Of a DNA stretch of 9,108 nt, positions 1 to 5,739 are shown piece after piece; within the stretch, counting starts at the first letter, position 1, and the number at the start of each line of letters is the position of its first letter. The stretch spans positions 1-9,108 of the forward strand of contig JANXLS010000458.1 in the NCBI GenBank assembly GCA_025355035.1, given 5' to 3'. Below the pieces are notes generated by a model. It saw nothing but the letters and a program-made list of their open reading frames with translations. It ran no database searches and was not told the DNA's origin. Origin of the DNA: Planctomycetota bacterium (GTDB lineage: Bacteria; Planctomycetota; SZUA-567; H5-PLA8). The translations under genes and the position numbers were made by a program.

Positions 1-86
1 ATCGTTAGATTATTACGATCTGGTGGTTCTTCAGGCTGAGGTCCACCAATCCGGTGAAGGGGTATAGCAGCTAAACTAATCGTCGG

Positions 87-683
87 ATGGATCAGGCCCG
101 CCTCGCCCGAATGCGTCACCTTGTGGACACCCTTCGGCGTCTGGAAAACAAGCTGAAAGAGGGTGGCGGCGCTCAGCGCGTTGAAAAGTTCGGTATGTTC
201 TCGTACATCGAACACGGGGAAACCAGCCAGCGTGTCGAGTCGCTTTGTTCTGCGAAATGCAAGCACGAACACATGCGCTTCGGTTCATCGTGCAACATTG
301 GCGTGATCGCCGACGGCTTTCCGTCGTTTGTCGTGCCTGTTCTGCTGGATCTCGGCACTGAAGAAAACATTACCGACGCGCTCAACATCATTCCCAACAC
401 AACGTGGCGACGAACAATCGTGGACGCGATGGGCGATCCCGACAATCGCTTGAAATACGTCGCGTTTGTCGTCACAGCTTTGCTCGTGGATAAAGCACCG
501 TCAACCCACGCGGAATGGGACACCTGGTGGCAACTTAATGCACCCGTTTTTCAATGTGAACACGATGCAACGAAAGCATTGCCGTTGGCTCAGAAGACAA
601 TGGACCGAGTTCGTCGTTTTACCGATATCTATCGTACCGACCATCTGATCAAGCGCGATCTTCCGGGAATTGTTTTGCCTTAG
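87..683 (+). CDS. Hypothetical protein with a Cys/His cluster
   Basis: A 198-residue soluble protein that I do not recognise. There is no signal peptide or membrane segment. The N-terminus (about 1-25) is a basic, probably helical stretch. A small cluster of possible metal ligands follows: C54, C58, H60, H62 and C69, in the pattern C-x3-C-x-H-x-H-x6-C. The middle (70-140) mixes hydrophobic strands and helices, and a Trp-rich patch lies near 144-149. The start is uncertain: ATG 87 lies just after an in-frame stop at 72-74, ATG 111 (residue 9) is equally possible, and neither has a convincing ribosome binding site. The frame stays open for about 600 bases, and the gene ends 9 bases from the stop of the convergent membrane-protein gene, which fits a real gene. 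The 86 bases before it show no clear promoter. Function unknown. Confidence 0.6.
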   Translation: MDQARLARMRHLVDTLRRLENKLKEGGGAQRVEKFGMFSYIEHGETSQRVESLCSAKCKHEHMRFGSSCNIGVIADGFPSFVVPVLLDLGTEENITDALNIIPNTTWRRTIVDAMGDPDNRLKYVAFVVTALLVDKAPSTHAEWDTWWQLNAPVFQCEHDATKALPLAQKTMDRVRRFTDIYRTDHLIKRDLPGIVLP

Positions 684-692
684 CAAAAAAAG

Positions 693-1355
693 CTATTGAT
701 TTCCCGCAATTCCGCAAGGTTCGCCCCACGCCATCGCTACAACCCACAGCATGTACGTCCCAATCGCCGGCCCGGCGAAATATTCCGGCAAATGTGGATC
801 GCTGAATAATCCCGCAACGGTCAGCATCATTCCCGTCGCCAGGACGGCCCAACCCAGCCAACGCTGAATCGCGTTCAACCGCGGGCGCAACGACCACGTC
901 ATCAGCGCCACGGCAATCGCGTACAAACCGTTTGCCACAATAATCCCGCCTGCCGATGCAACATGGGCGAGCAACAGAAACTGGCCCGGATCTCCGCCGC
1001 GCGCCGCAACCGGGGGAAGGACTACGATCTGGATCGTATCAAAGAGGATATCGGACGAAGCCGCTGAGACGCCGACGACAACGCTCAGTCGTGCGCAAAC
1101 GCCCGTCGCGACCCACGCTTTTTCGACGACGGCAAGAAACCAAACGAACGTCAGCGCAGCAAGGAACCAAATTCCCCACGCAGCTCTCCAGCCCCAAAAC
1201 GACGACGCCACGAACGCCATGCGTTGCTCCGTCGGGAACACCGCCGTTCCAAATCGAATCCCCAATAGCGCCACGACCAATCCCAGCGCGTGAAACACCA
1301 GTGCGAAGATCGCCGCGCGCTGAAGACCGTGCATCGCCTTGTTGTTCGAATTCAT
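693..1355 (-). CDS. Six-helix integral membrane protein, unknown function
   Basis: A 220-residue membrane protein of no family I can name. Hydrophobic segments lie at about 12-32, 56-78, 85-108, 127-153, 163-183 and 190-210, suggesting six helices with short loops. The second segment is rich in Trp and Phe. No catalytic motif or signature loop is visible. I chose ATG 1355 (MNSNNK...) because AGGG lies upstream in mRNA sense, although its spacing of about 11 bases is long. A TTG seven codons further upstream (1376) keeps the frame open but has no ribosome binding site. The gene is convergent with the upstream plus-strand gene and divergent from the promoter at 1552-1580. No promoter of its own stands out in 1356-1500. 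A small membrane transporter or sensor is possible but not supported. Confidence 0.7.
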   Translation of the reverse strand: MNSNNKAMHGLQRAAIFALVFHALGLVVALLGIRFGTAVFPTEQRMAFVASSFWGWRAAWGIWFLAALTFVWFLAVVEKAWVATGVCARLSVVVGVSAASSDILFDTIQIVVLPPVAARGGDPGQFLLLAHVASAGGIIVANGLYAIAVALMTWSLRPRLNAIQRWLGWAVLATGMMLTVAGLFSDPHLPEYFAGPAIGTYMLWVVAMAWGEPCGIAGNQ

Positions 1356-1515
1356 GAAGGCTGTCTGCCCTATCAATTATTTGCGTGCCGTACTACGAAA
1401 AATGAATGTAAGTTGAATGCGAATTCACAAGCGTTTTTCCGCTCATTAAAAATTCCAGTTCAATGCGGTTTTGCGTTGGGATTGTAAATCCGGGATGATC
1501 ATGCGACTACACCGC

Positions 1516-1537
1516 ATGTTTTAAAAATGTTAAACAT
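1516..1537. promoter_or_regulatory. Dyad/direct repeat upstream of promoter (candidate operator)
   Basis: ATGTTT and AAACAT (1516-1521 and 1532-1537) form an inverted repeat with a 10-base spacer. ATGTT also recurs directly at 1516 and 1527, 11 bases apart, which is about one helical turn. The element ends 14 bases before the -35 box of the promoter at 1552. This placement fits an activator or repressor site, but it lies in AT-rich DNA where such dyads also arise by chance. No regulator gene is adjacent. Confidence 0.3.
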
Positions 1538-1551
1538 CCTTCACAATTTTG

Positions 1552-1580
1552 TTGACACCGCTCGCAACGTGCATTATGAC
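1552..1580 (+). promoter_or_regulatory. Sigma70-type promoter for the small Cys/His protein
   Basis: A perfect -35 hexamer TTGACA (1552-1557) is followed after 17 bases by TATGAC (1575-1580), a 4/6 match to the -10 consensus. Transcription would start near 1587, giving a leader of roughly 85 bases before ATG 1674. Hexamer quality, exact spacing and position in a divergent intergenic region support it. The only downstream gene before a strong terminator is the 127-residue protein, so the transcript would be monocistronic. Confidence 0.65.
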
Positions 1581-1591
1581 TTTGATTACAC

Positions 1592-1618
1592 GAGGCCACC
1601 GCCTCTGGGGAAGCGGTG
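1592..1618 (+). promoter_or_regulatory. Leader with two mutually exclusive hairpins
   Basis: Just after the predicted transcription start, GAGGC (1592-1596) can pair with GCCTC (1601-1605) around a CACC loop. Alternatively CACCGC (1597-1602) can pair with GCGGTG (1613-1618). The two stems share bases and exclude each other. They could be a regulatory switch, a 5' stabilising structure or chance in a short GC-rich patch. No run of T follows directly, so neither is a normal terminator. Confidence 0.3.
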
Positions 1619-1673
1619 AATCCTAAATCGAGTTTTTATCATTCTTTCTGTGTCGTTCTTGCCGAGGTGAGTC

Positions 1674-2057
1674 ATGCCTAGATCGGCGTGCTGTATAGTC
1701 GAAGGCTGCGAATGTCTGTCGCACGCAAAAGGATATTGTCGGCGTCATTACGGCCAAATCTGGCGACGCGGCACTATTTACAACGAAACGCCCAAAGAGA
1801 ACACGACGGCGCCTGAAAGTGGGATGCGCCGCGACGACCGTCTGCGCGCTCTTGAACGCGAGTTCAAAAAAGCGCAGCAGATGTACGACGTCGTCGTCGG
1901 CACCGCAGGGCGTATCAAGTGGCGACGCGAAATGGAAGCCGTTCAACACGAAATCCGTAAGATTGCCGAGTTGGAAGAAGGGGTTGAGCAGCTCGAACTG
2001 AGCTCCAACGACTCTGCGCCGGCGCTCAAGCAGAATCACAAATTCGGCGTTGCCTAA
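1674..2057 (+). CDS. Small Cys/His-motif protein with coiled-coil tail
   Basis: A 127-residue protein. The first 34 residues hold a zinc-finger-like motif: C7-x4-C12-x9-C22-x2-H25, followed by Tyr and a basic W-R-R-G stretch. C6 and C14 are extra cysteines. This CxxHY-then-WRRxG signature resembles a small module seen in phage and phage-like proteins, including the N-terminal parts of some HNH endonucleases, but no HNH nuclease domain is present here. Residues about 50-105 are charged and heptad-like (Arg/Lys/Glu with Leu/Ile), probably a long helix or coiled coil, so DNA binding with dimerisation is plausible. The start is firm: GAGG at 1664-1667 sits 6 bases before ATG 1674. The gene has its own promoter (1552-1580) and terminator (2063-2090). 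The exact role is unknown; the DNA-binding idea is inference. Confidence 0.8.
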   Translation: MPRSACCIVEGCECLSHAKGYCRRHYGQIWRRGTIYNETPKENTTAPESGMRRDDRLRALEREFKKAQQMYDVVVGTAGRIKWRREMEAVQHEIRKIAELEEGVEQLELSSNDSAPALKQNHKFGVA

Positions 2058-2062
2058 AAAAT

Positions 2063-2090
2063 GCGGAGCCATCAGGGCTCCGCTTTTTTT
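2063..2090 (+). terminator. Rho-independent terminator, strong
   Basis: The 8-base perfect stem GCGGAGCC/GGCTCCGC has a 5-base loop (ATCAG) and is followed by seven T (2084-2090). It starts 5 bases after the stop of the small Cys/His protein. A run of A at 2056-2061 would let it also work in the opposite direction. Confidence 0.95.
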
Positions 2091-2420
2091 GTAATTGCCC
2101 GCAACCATTCGCCATAAATCGCGGCTCACGTTCGCGGTACGAGTGTATATTGCCTTGTGGTTCAACAACGCTGATTTGACGGATCTGCTTGCGTCCTTTT
2201 GTCCGGCTCTTCGTTGCATCCTCAGTCAGAGATTCTCAAATATCTTCCTGAGTATGTGCCTCGATCCGAACAAAAATACGCGGCGCATACCCATCAAATC
2301 CGCATTGTCGAACCACGAGTCGGACAGGCCATGGCTGGAGTGTGTCCCGGCGGTCAGGCCACGCGGATAGGGTGCTTTCATGAGCTTGCGAATTCAAAAT
2401 TCCTTGCAGGAGCTTTTCCC
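2091..2420 (+). other. 330-base region upstream of the peptidase gene
   Basis: There is no well-supported gene in this stretch. The reading frame of the downstream peptidase stays open back to 2199, but a signal peptide and a ribosome binding site place the real start at 2421, so I treat 2199-2420 as leader. TTGACG at 2176-2181 resembles a -35 box but has no -10 partner at normal spacing. The stretch also contains one copy of a 19-base repeat (2287-2305) and a possible 14-codon leader peptide (2380-2424). Confidence 0.6.
2287..2305 (+). repeat. 19-base exact repeat, copy 1
   Basis: ATACCCATCAAATCCGCAT occurs here, in the untranslated stretch before the peptidase gene, and again at 7748-7766 inside the copper-protein gene. 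The flanks do not align beyond the 19 bases. Confidence 0.85.
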
Positions 2421-2424
2421 GTGA
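2380..2424 (+). CDS. Possible 14-residue leader peptide
   Basis: The ORF MSLRIQNSLQELFP starts at ATG 2380, with AGGG (2369-2372) 7 bases before it. It stops with TGA at 2422-2424. That stop overlaps the GTG start of the peptidase (2421) as GTGA, the classic arrangement for translational coupling. The ribosome binding site of the downstream gene (AGGAG, 2408-2412) lies inside this frame. The ORF is very short and may be chance. The overlap and the ribosome binding site are the only evidence. Confidence 0.25.
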   Translation: MSLRIQNSLQELFP

Positions 2425-4289
2425 ACAGATGTCGCGTACTTCTCATTATTTGCCTGCTCGCAACGGCAACCCACACCGCCCTTGCCGCCGCTCCCAAAAT
2501 CGAACCGCCACCCAAGGTCGCTCCGGGCTTTTCACAGGAGTTAACCCACGCGTGTTACGTCGAAACGAATGTTTCGCCCGCCTACACGAAAAAAGTTGCG
2601 ACGATGGTCAAGAACGCGGAAGAGCGTTTTTACAAGCTTTTCAAGCTCACGCCCGATCTGATGCAGGGATGGTCGAAAGAAAAATTCGACATGAAGAACA
2701 ATATCCCGGGCACGATCATGCAGGACATCGGCATCCGCCCGTGGATCGACATCCGCGTGTTCAAAGATCAGGAAGGTTTCGCCGACGAATGGTTCACGCT
2801 GACACACGTGACCGATCCCCTGCAAAAAGCGACGACCGGAATGCCGGGCGCGTACTTCTCTCTGGGACCGGATACCGAATACGACAAGCGCGCCGTCCGC
2901 AAGATCCGCTCGTTCGTCGCGAACCGCGACGACGAAGAACTTGAACGCACACTGCTGCATGAAATGGGACATTGCTTTGTCGAATCCTACATGCTTGCGT
3001 TCGCTTCCGCCGGGGGGTCAAAGCGAGCGAGCGACGACAAAAAAGATCTGCCGGCGTGGCTCAACGAAGGCATCGCGCAGCTCTTCGAATTGATTTTCAC
3101 GAATACGCCATCGTCGAAAAAAGCACGCTTGAAACAACAGGCGATGATTTACGAAGCCGTCAACATCAAGGACAGCTACCCATTCAAGGAATTCGTGAAC
3201 GTCGCGAACGCGCACAATCTCGCAGCCGTCGCCAACGATCCACTGAAAGCGACGATCAATTACGCGCAGTCTGCGTCGGTCATGGATTACATGGTGAACG
3301 TCGACGGTGCCCGCTTCTTCAACTTTCTGTCGAACATGCGCGAATATCACATCAAACGCAATCTGCACAATTCCGACAAAAATCACGTCTCGGAATTGTT
3401 CTCATTCCAGGACGAAGCTTTCAAGAATGCGTTCAGCGTTTCCATTCCGGAAGTGGAACAATACTGGGTGAAGGATCTCAAGAAAAAAATGGAGGCGACG
3501 TTCAAAACGCAACCTGAAATTCACTACTGGATCGGCGAATATTATCTGCGCCGCAAAAAGGGCGGCGAGGCCGACATCAAGCGCGCGGAAGAAGAGTTCA
3601 ACATCGCGATGAAAGAAGCGCCGACCAAGGGCGAAGGCTATCTCGGCATGGGTCGCATGGCGATGCGAAAAGGCGATTATGTCGCCGCGCTTCCCATGCT
3701 CGAAAAGGCCGCGAAGATGATGCCGAAGGATGAAGATTCGTGGTTCTATCTTGGCTTCGCTCAGTTGAACACCGGCCAGCACAAAGAGGCTGTTGAGAGC
3801 TTCACGAACTCGTTGAAAATTTATCCGCGTAATTCCAACGCGCTCTCCGGTCTTGCCACGGCTGCTTTGGAATCTAAGCAGTACGACAAAGCGATTAAAG
3901 CTTACGACGACGCCTACATTTCGTCGCGCAGCCCCCGCTTTCTGTTCCAGCGCGGTGAAGCACAGTTCTTCGCTAAAAAATATGAACTTGCCCAAGCCAG
4001 CTTTGCCGCCTATGTCGCCGTCTTCAAGAACGATCCGCAGGGACAATTGTGGTATGGCCTTTCCGCACAACGGTTGGGTAATAAAGAATTCGCGATGAAG
4101 AAACTCCAGGAAGCACTGGCGCTTCAACCGAACAACGGAATGATTAAACAGGCCATCGCTTTCGCTGAAAAAGGCGAGATGATGAAGTTCGTTCGCGAAT
4201 CCGAAGAACCCGCCGTCGCTGACAACAAAGACTCGAAAAAAGTCGAAAAGCCGACGAACAAAGAAATCATGAAACTCGAAGACGAGTAA
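2421..4289 (+). CDS. Exported gluzincin-type metallopeptidase with TPR repeats
   Basis: A 622-residue protein likely to act outside the cytoplasm. I chose GTG 2421 because AGGAG (2408-2412) lies 8 bases upstream and the protein then begins with a clean signal peptide: basic N-terminus, hydrophobic core to about residue 20, cleavage near A22. The peptidase part (about 30-350) contains HEMGH (180-184) and a downstream P-A-W-L-N-E-G segment whose E216 fits the third zinc ligand. This arrangement is typical of the peptidase MA-like/DUF1570 gluzincins. Residues about 367-571 form six TPR-like units, suited to protein-protein contacts. The C-terminus (about 585-622) is Lys/Glu-rich and probably disordered. 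The substrate is unknown. The catalytic residues look intact. A stem-loop terminator follows 16 bases after the stop. Confidence 0.88.
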   Translation: MNRCRVLLIICLLATATHTALAAAPKIEPPPKVAPGFSQELTHACYVETNVSPAYTKKVATMVKNAEERFYKLFKLTPDLMQGWSKEKFDMKNNIPGTIMQDIGIRPWIDIRVFKDQEGFADEWFTLTHVTDPLQKATTGMPGAYFSLGPDTEYDKRAVRKIRSFVANRDDEELERTLLHEMGHCFVESYMLAFASAGGSKRASDDKKDLPAWLNEGIAQLFELIFTNTPSSKKARLKQQAMIYEAVNIKDSYPFKEFVNVANAHNLAAVANDPLKATINYAQSASVMDYMVNVDGARFFNFLSNMREYHIKRNLHNSDKNHVSELFSFQDEAFKNAFSVSIPEVEQYWVKDLKKKMEATFKTQPEIHYWIGEYYLRRKKGGEADIKRAEEEFNIAMKEAPTKGEGYLGMGRMAMRKGDYVAALPMLEKAAKMMPKDEDSWFYLGFAQLNTGQHKEAVESFTNSLKIYPRNSNALSGLATAALESKQYDKAIKAYDDAYISSRSPRFLFQRGEAQFFAKKYELAQASFAAYVAVFKNDPQGQLWYGLSAQRLGNKEFAMKKLQEALALQPNNGMIKQAIAFAEKGEMMKFVRESEEPAVADNKDSKKVEKPTNKEIMKLEDE

Positions 4290-4305
4290 TCGTCGCAAAA
4301 AAGAG

Positions 4306-4329
4306 CGGCGGCTTTCCAGCCGCCGTTTT
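4306..4329 (+). terminator. Rho-independent terminator with short T-run
   Basis: The 8-base stem CGGCGGCT/AGCCGCCG with a TTCC loop (4314-4317) is followed by only four T. It lies 16 bases after the peptidase stop. The short T-run suggests incomplete termination. This matters because no clear promoter is visible between it and the next gene at 4361, so some read-through into that operon is possible. Confidence 0.75.
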
Positions 4330-4360
4330 GTCCATCGCAAAGGGTGTTGAGGTTTTCGTT

Positions 4361-5101
4361 ATGCTTTCCAGCGACGTTCAGCAAGCCCTCGGCAGCGTGA
4401 CCGAAAAACTCAAAGCCAGTCTCAGCGAGAATCTCCATTCAGTCGTCTTGTATGGAAGCGCCGTGCGCGGCAATTGGGTCAAAGGCGTTTCCGATATCAA
4501 TCTGCTTTTGATTCTGGAAGAATCGACACCCGAAGCACACACAGCCATCGCCGATTGCATCGACGGGACGACGAGCATCGCGCCATTCATTCTGGGGTGC
4601 GCCGGAATGGAACGCAGTTTCCAGGCCTTCGCGCTTAAATTCCGCAGCATCCAGCGCCATTACATGTTGCTCCACGGCAGCGATCCGTTCACCCTTTTCA
4701 AAGTCAACGACGCTGTGCTGCGTTTCCTGTGCGAACAGTCTGTGCGCAACATGCGCCTGCGCCTCGTTCGCGCGTTTGTTGTCGAACGCAAAGACACTGC
4801 GCGCTATCAGCGCTACGTGCTGGGACTCATTCCCAATCTGATGACCGATCTGGGCGAAGTGTTGCGTTGCACCGGAATGGAGATTCCTGTCGAGTTTTCA
4901 AAACGCGTTGCCATTTTTCAAAACACCTTCAAGTCCGACGCGAGTGTGCTCAGCGCGTTGCTACAATTAAAACAGGAGCCGCGAAAACTCACCGCGACTG
5001 AAGTCGGAACGATTCACGCCCAACTGCACACCCTCTTGAATCAGGTCATCGTTTGGATGGAGTCCCAATGGCCACGCCTGGAAACCCCGATCAGCGGCTG
5101 A
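4361..5101 (+). CDS. Nucleotidyltransferase-fold protein, atypical active site
   Basis: A 246-residue protein of the MNT/aminoglycoside-adenylyltransferase-like nucleotidyltransferase fold. The signature appears at residues 28-52: hydrophobic strand, then Y31-G32-S33, then 11 residues to D45-I46-N47 and another hydrophobic strand. In active enzymes this motif is normally GS...DxD, with the two Asp binding metal. Here the second is Asn, so activity may be altered or lost. Residues 120-246 look mainly helical, with a run of Arg/Leu-rich helices, as in substrate-binding C-terminal domains. ATG 4361 is preferred because GAGG (4349-4352) lies 8 bases upstream; the in-frame TTG at 4328 sits in the terminator. 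The 3' end overlaps the next gene by 34 bases, implying co-translation with the MNIO cassette. The nucleotide and acceptor are unknown. Confidence 0.75.
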   Translation: MLSSDVQQALGSVTEKLKASLSENLHSVVLYGSAVRGNWVKGVSDINLLLILEESTPEAHTAIADCIDGTTSIAPFILGCAGMERSFQAFALKFRSIQRHYMLLHGSDPFTLFKVNDAVLRFLCEQSVRNMRLRLVRAFVVERKDTARYQRYVLGLIPNLMTDLGEVLRCTGMEIPVEFSKRVAIFQNTFKSDASVLSALLQLKQEPRKLTATEVGTIHAQLHTLLNQVIVWMESQWPRLETPISG

Positions 5102-5739
5102 TTCGATGCCCGGTCTGTTTGAAACGCCTAACCCTATCCGTTAACACGGCTCCGGATGAAACGGTGGTTTGCAAATCGTGTAGTCGTTTTTTTAAAGTAA
5201 GCAACGCACTTCCCGCGAAAGATCCATTAAATTCGTTGAGTACAACCGAAGCTGCGGTCGCGGTTGCTCAAACCTCCGAATTCTCAATCGTATTCGCAAT
5301 GCTTGCTTTAATTTCCGCATTCGCCATCGGAATCGTCGGACGATCTTTCAGCGGCCCTGAATTCATCACTTATTACGCCGCTGCGTTTGTCGTCGCACTG
5401 ATCGCGACAACAGCCATTCGCTGGAATGGCAATGATTCGATGATCGTCAGTGTCTACGGATTCCTATTGCACGAAGGCATTGCTGTGACGCGCCTTTTTA
5501 CGAGCCAATCGCCGGAACCGAGGAAATATGGATTTCTGATTGGGCTGATGCTGGTTGGGGGCATTGCGTTTTTCGTAAGAGCTCAAACCTCCGGCACGGG
5601 TTCAGGCGGGAGTAATGGATGGTTCAGCAGTTGTTCGTCGTCCGGAAGTTCATGTAGCGGCGGTAGCAGTTGCGGCGGCGGCAGTTGCGGCGGCGGCTGT
5701 GGCGGCGGTGGGTGTGGCGGCGGAGGCTGCGGCGGATGA
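5068..5739 (+). CDS. Zinc-ribbon membrane protein with Gly/Cys tail; putative MNIO substrate
   Basis: A 223-residue protein in three parts. A zinc-ribbon motif C14-P-x-C17...C35-x2-C38 opens it. Hydrophobic segments follow at about 72-91, 99-118 and 154-170, with a weaker one at 125-144, giving three or four membrane helices. The last 35 residues (189-223) are only Ser, Gly and Cys, with seven Cys. Membrane proteins ending in such tails are known next to DUF692 genes (TIGR04222-type proteins, from memory), though I do not see that family's own domain. ATG 5068 is chosen because GGAG (5059-5062) lies 5 bases upstream; TTG 5053 is also in frame. The start lies inside the preceding gene, and the stop overlaps the oxidase gene as ATGA. 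The part before the tail uses AT-richer codons than its neighbours. The role as modified precursor is inferred from context and tail. Confidence 0.85.
   Translation: MATPGNPDQRLIRCPVCLKRLTLSVNTAPDETVVCKSCSRFFKVSNALPAKDPLNSLSTTEAAVAVAQTSEFSIVFAMLALISAFAIGIVGRSFSGPEFITYYAAAFVVALIATTAIRWNGNDSMIVSVYGFLLHEGIAVTRLFTSQSPEPRKYGFLIGLMLVGGIAFFVRAQTSGTGSGGSNGWFSSCSSSGSSCSGGSSCGGGSCGGGCGGGGCGGGGCGG
5632..5736 (+). repeat. Low-complexity Ser/Gly/Cys tail coding repeat
   Basis: These are GGC/GGN-rich codons interrupted by TGC/TGT. They encode cysteines 189, 196, 202, 207, 211, 216 and 221 of the membrane protein. Spacing between successive Cys is 7, 6, 5, 4, 5, 5. Spacer residues shift from Ser-rich to all Gly toward the C-terminus. 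GGAGG at 5722-5726, within this repeat, also serves as ribosome binding site for the next gene. The stretch is prone to replication slippage. Confidence 0.9.

Larger units (their letters stand above)
1356..1673. other. Divergent intergenic region, AT-richer
   Basis: These 318 bases separate a minus-strand and a plus-strand gene and are visibly AT-richer than the flanking coding DNA. I see no gene in it. It holds the plus-strand promoter, an upstream dyad and leader hairpins listed separately, plus a short palindrome GGATT-GTA-AATCC at 1479-1491. The minus-strand gene must also have its promoter here, but I cannot identify it. Confidence 0.7.

Noticed and set aside
673..688. TTTTGC-CTTA-GCAAAA hairpin at the convergent gene ends
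   Set aside because: The stem is AT-rich with only two GC pairs, and no T-run follows it in either direction, so it is not a convincing terminator.
956..1357. Plus-strand open frame opposite the six-helix membrane protein
   Set aside because: Its product is an Arg/Pro-rich low-complexity sequence typical of a shadow frame; the minus-strand frame gives coherent membrane helices.
2199..2420. N-terminal extension of the peptidase by 74 codons
   Set aside because: It would bury the signal peptide. GTG 2421 has an AGGAG site and yields a normal export signal.
3402..4340. Open frame of 312 codons on the minus strand opposite the peptidase gene
   Set aside because: It is antisense to a gene with clear domains, is rich in Phe/Arg as expected from the reverse of Lys/Glu/Ala codons, and has no recognisable motif.
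5670..5735. Arg-rich N-terminal extension of the MNIO oxidase
   Set aside because: It is the Gly/Cys repeat read in another frame. The family start motif G-x-G-x-R begins right after ATG 5736, which has its own ribosome binding site.
5632..5736. Gly/Cys tail as an assembly or slippage artefact
   Set aside because: The frame is intact, ends in a stop that overlaps the next start, and carries the next gene's ribosome binding site; such tails are known beside DUF692 genes.
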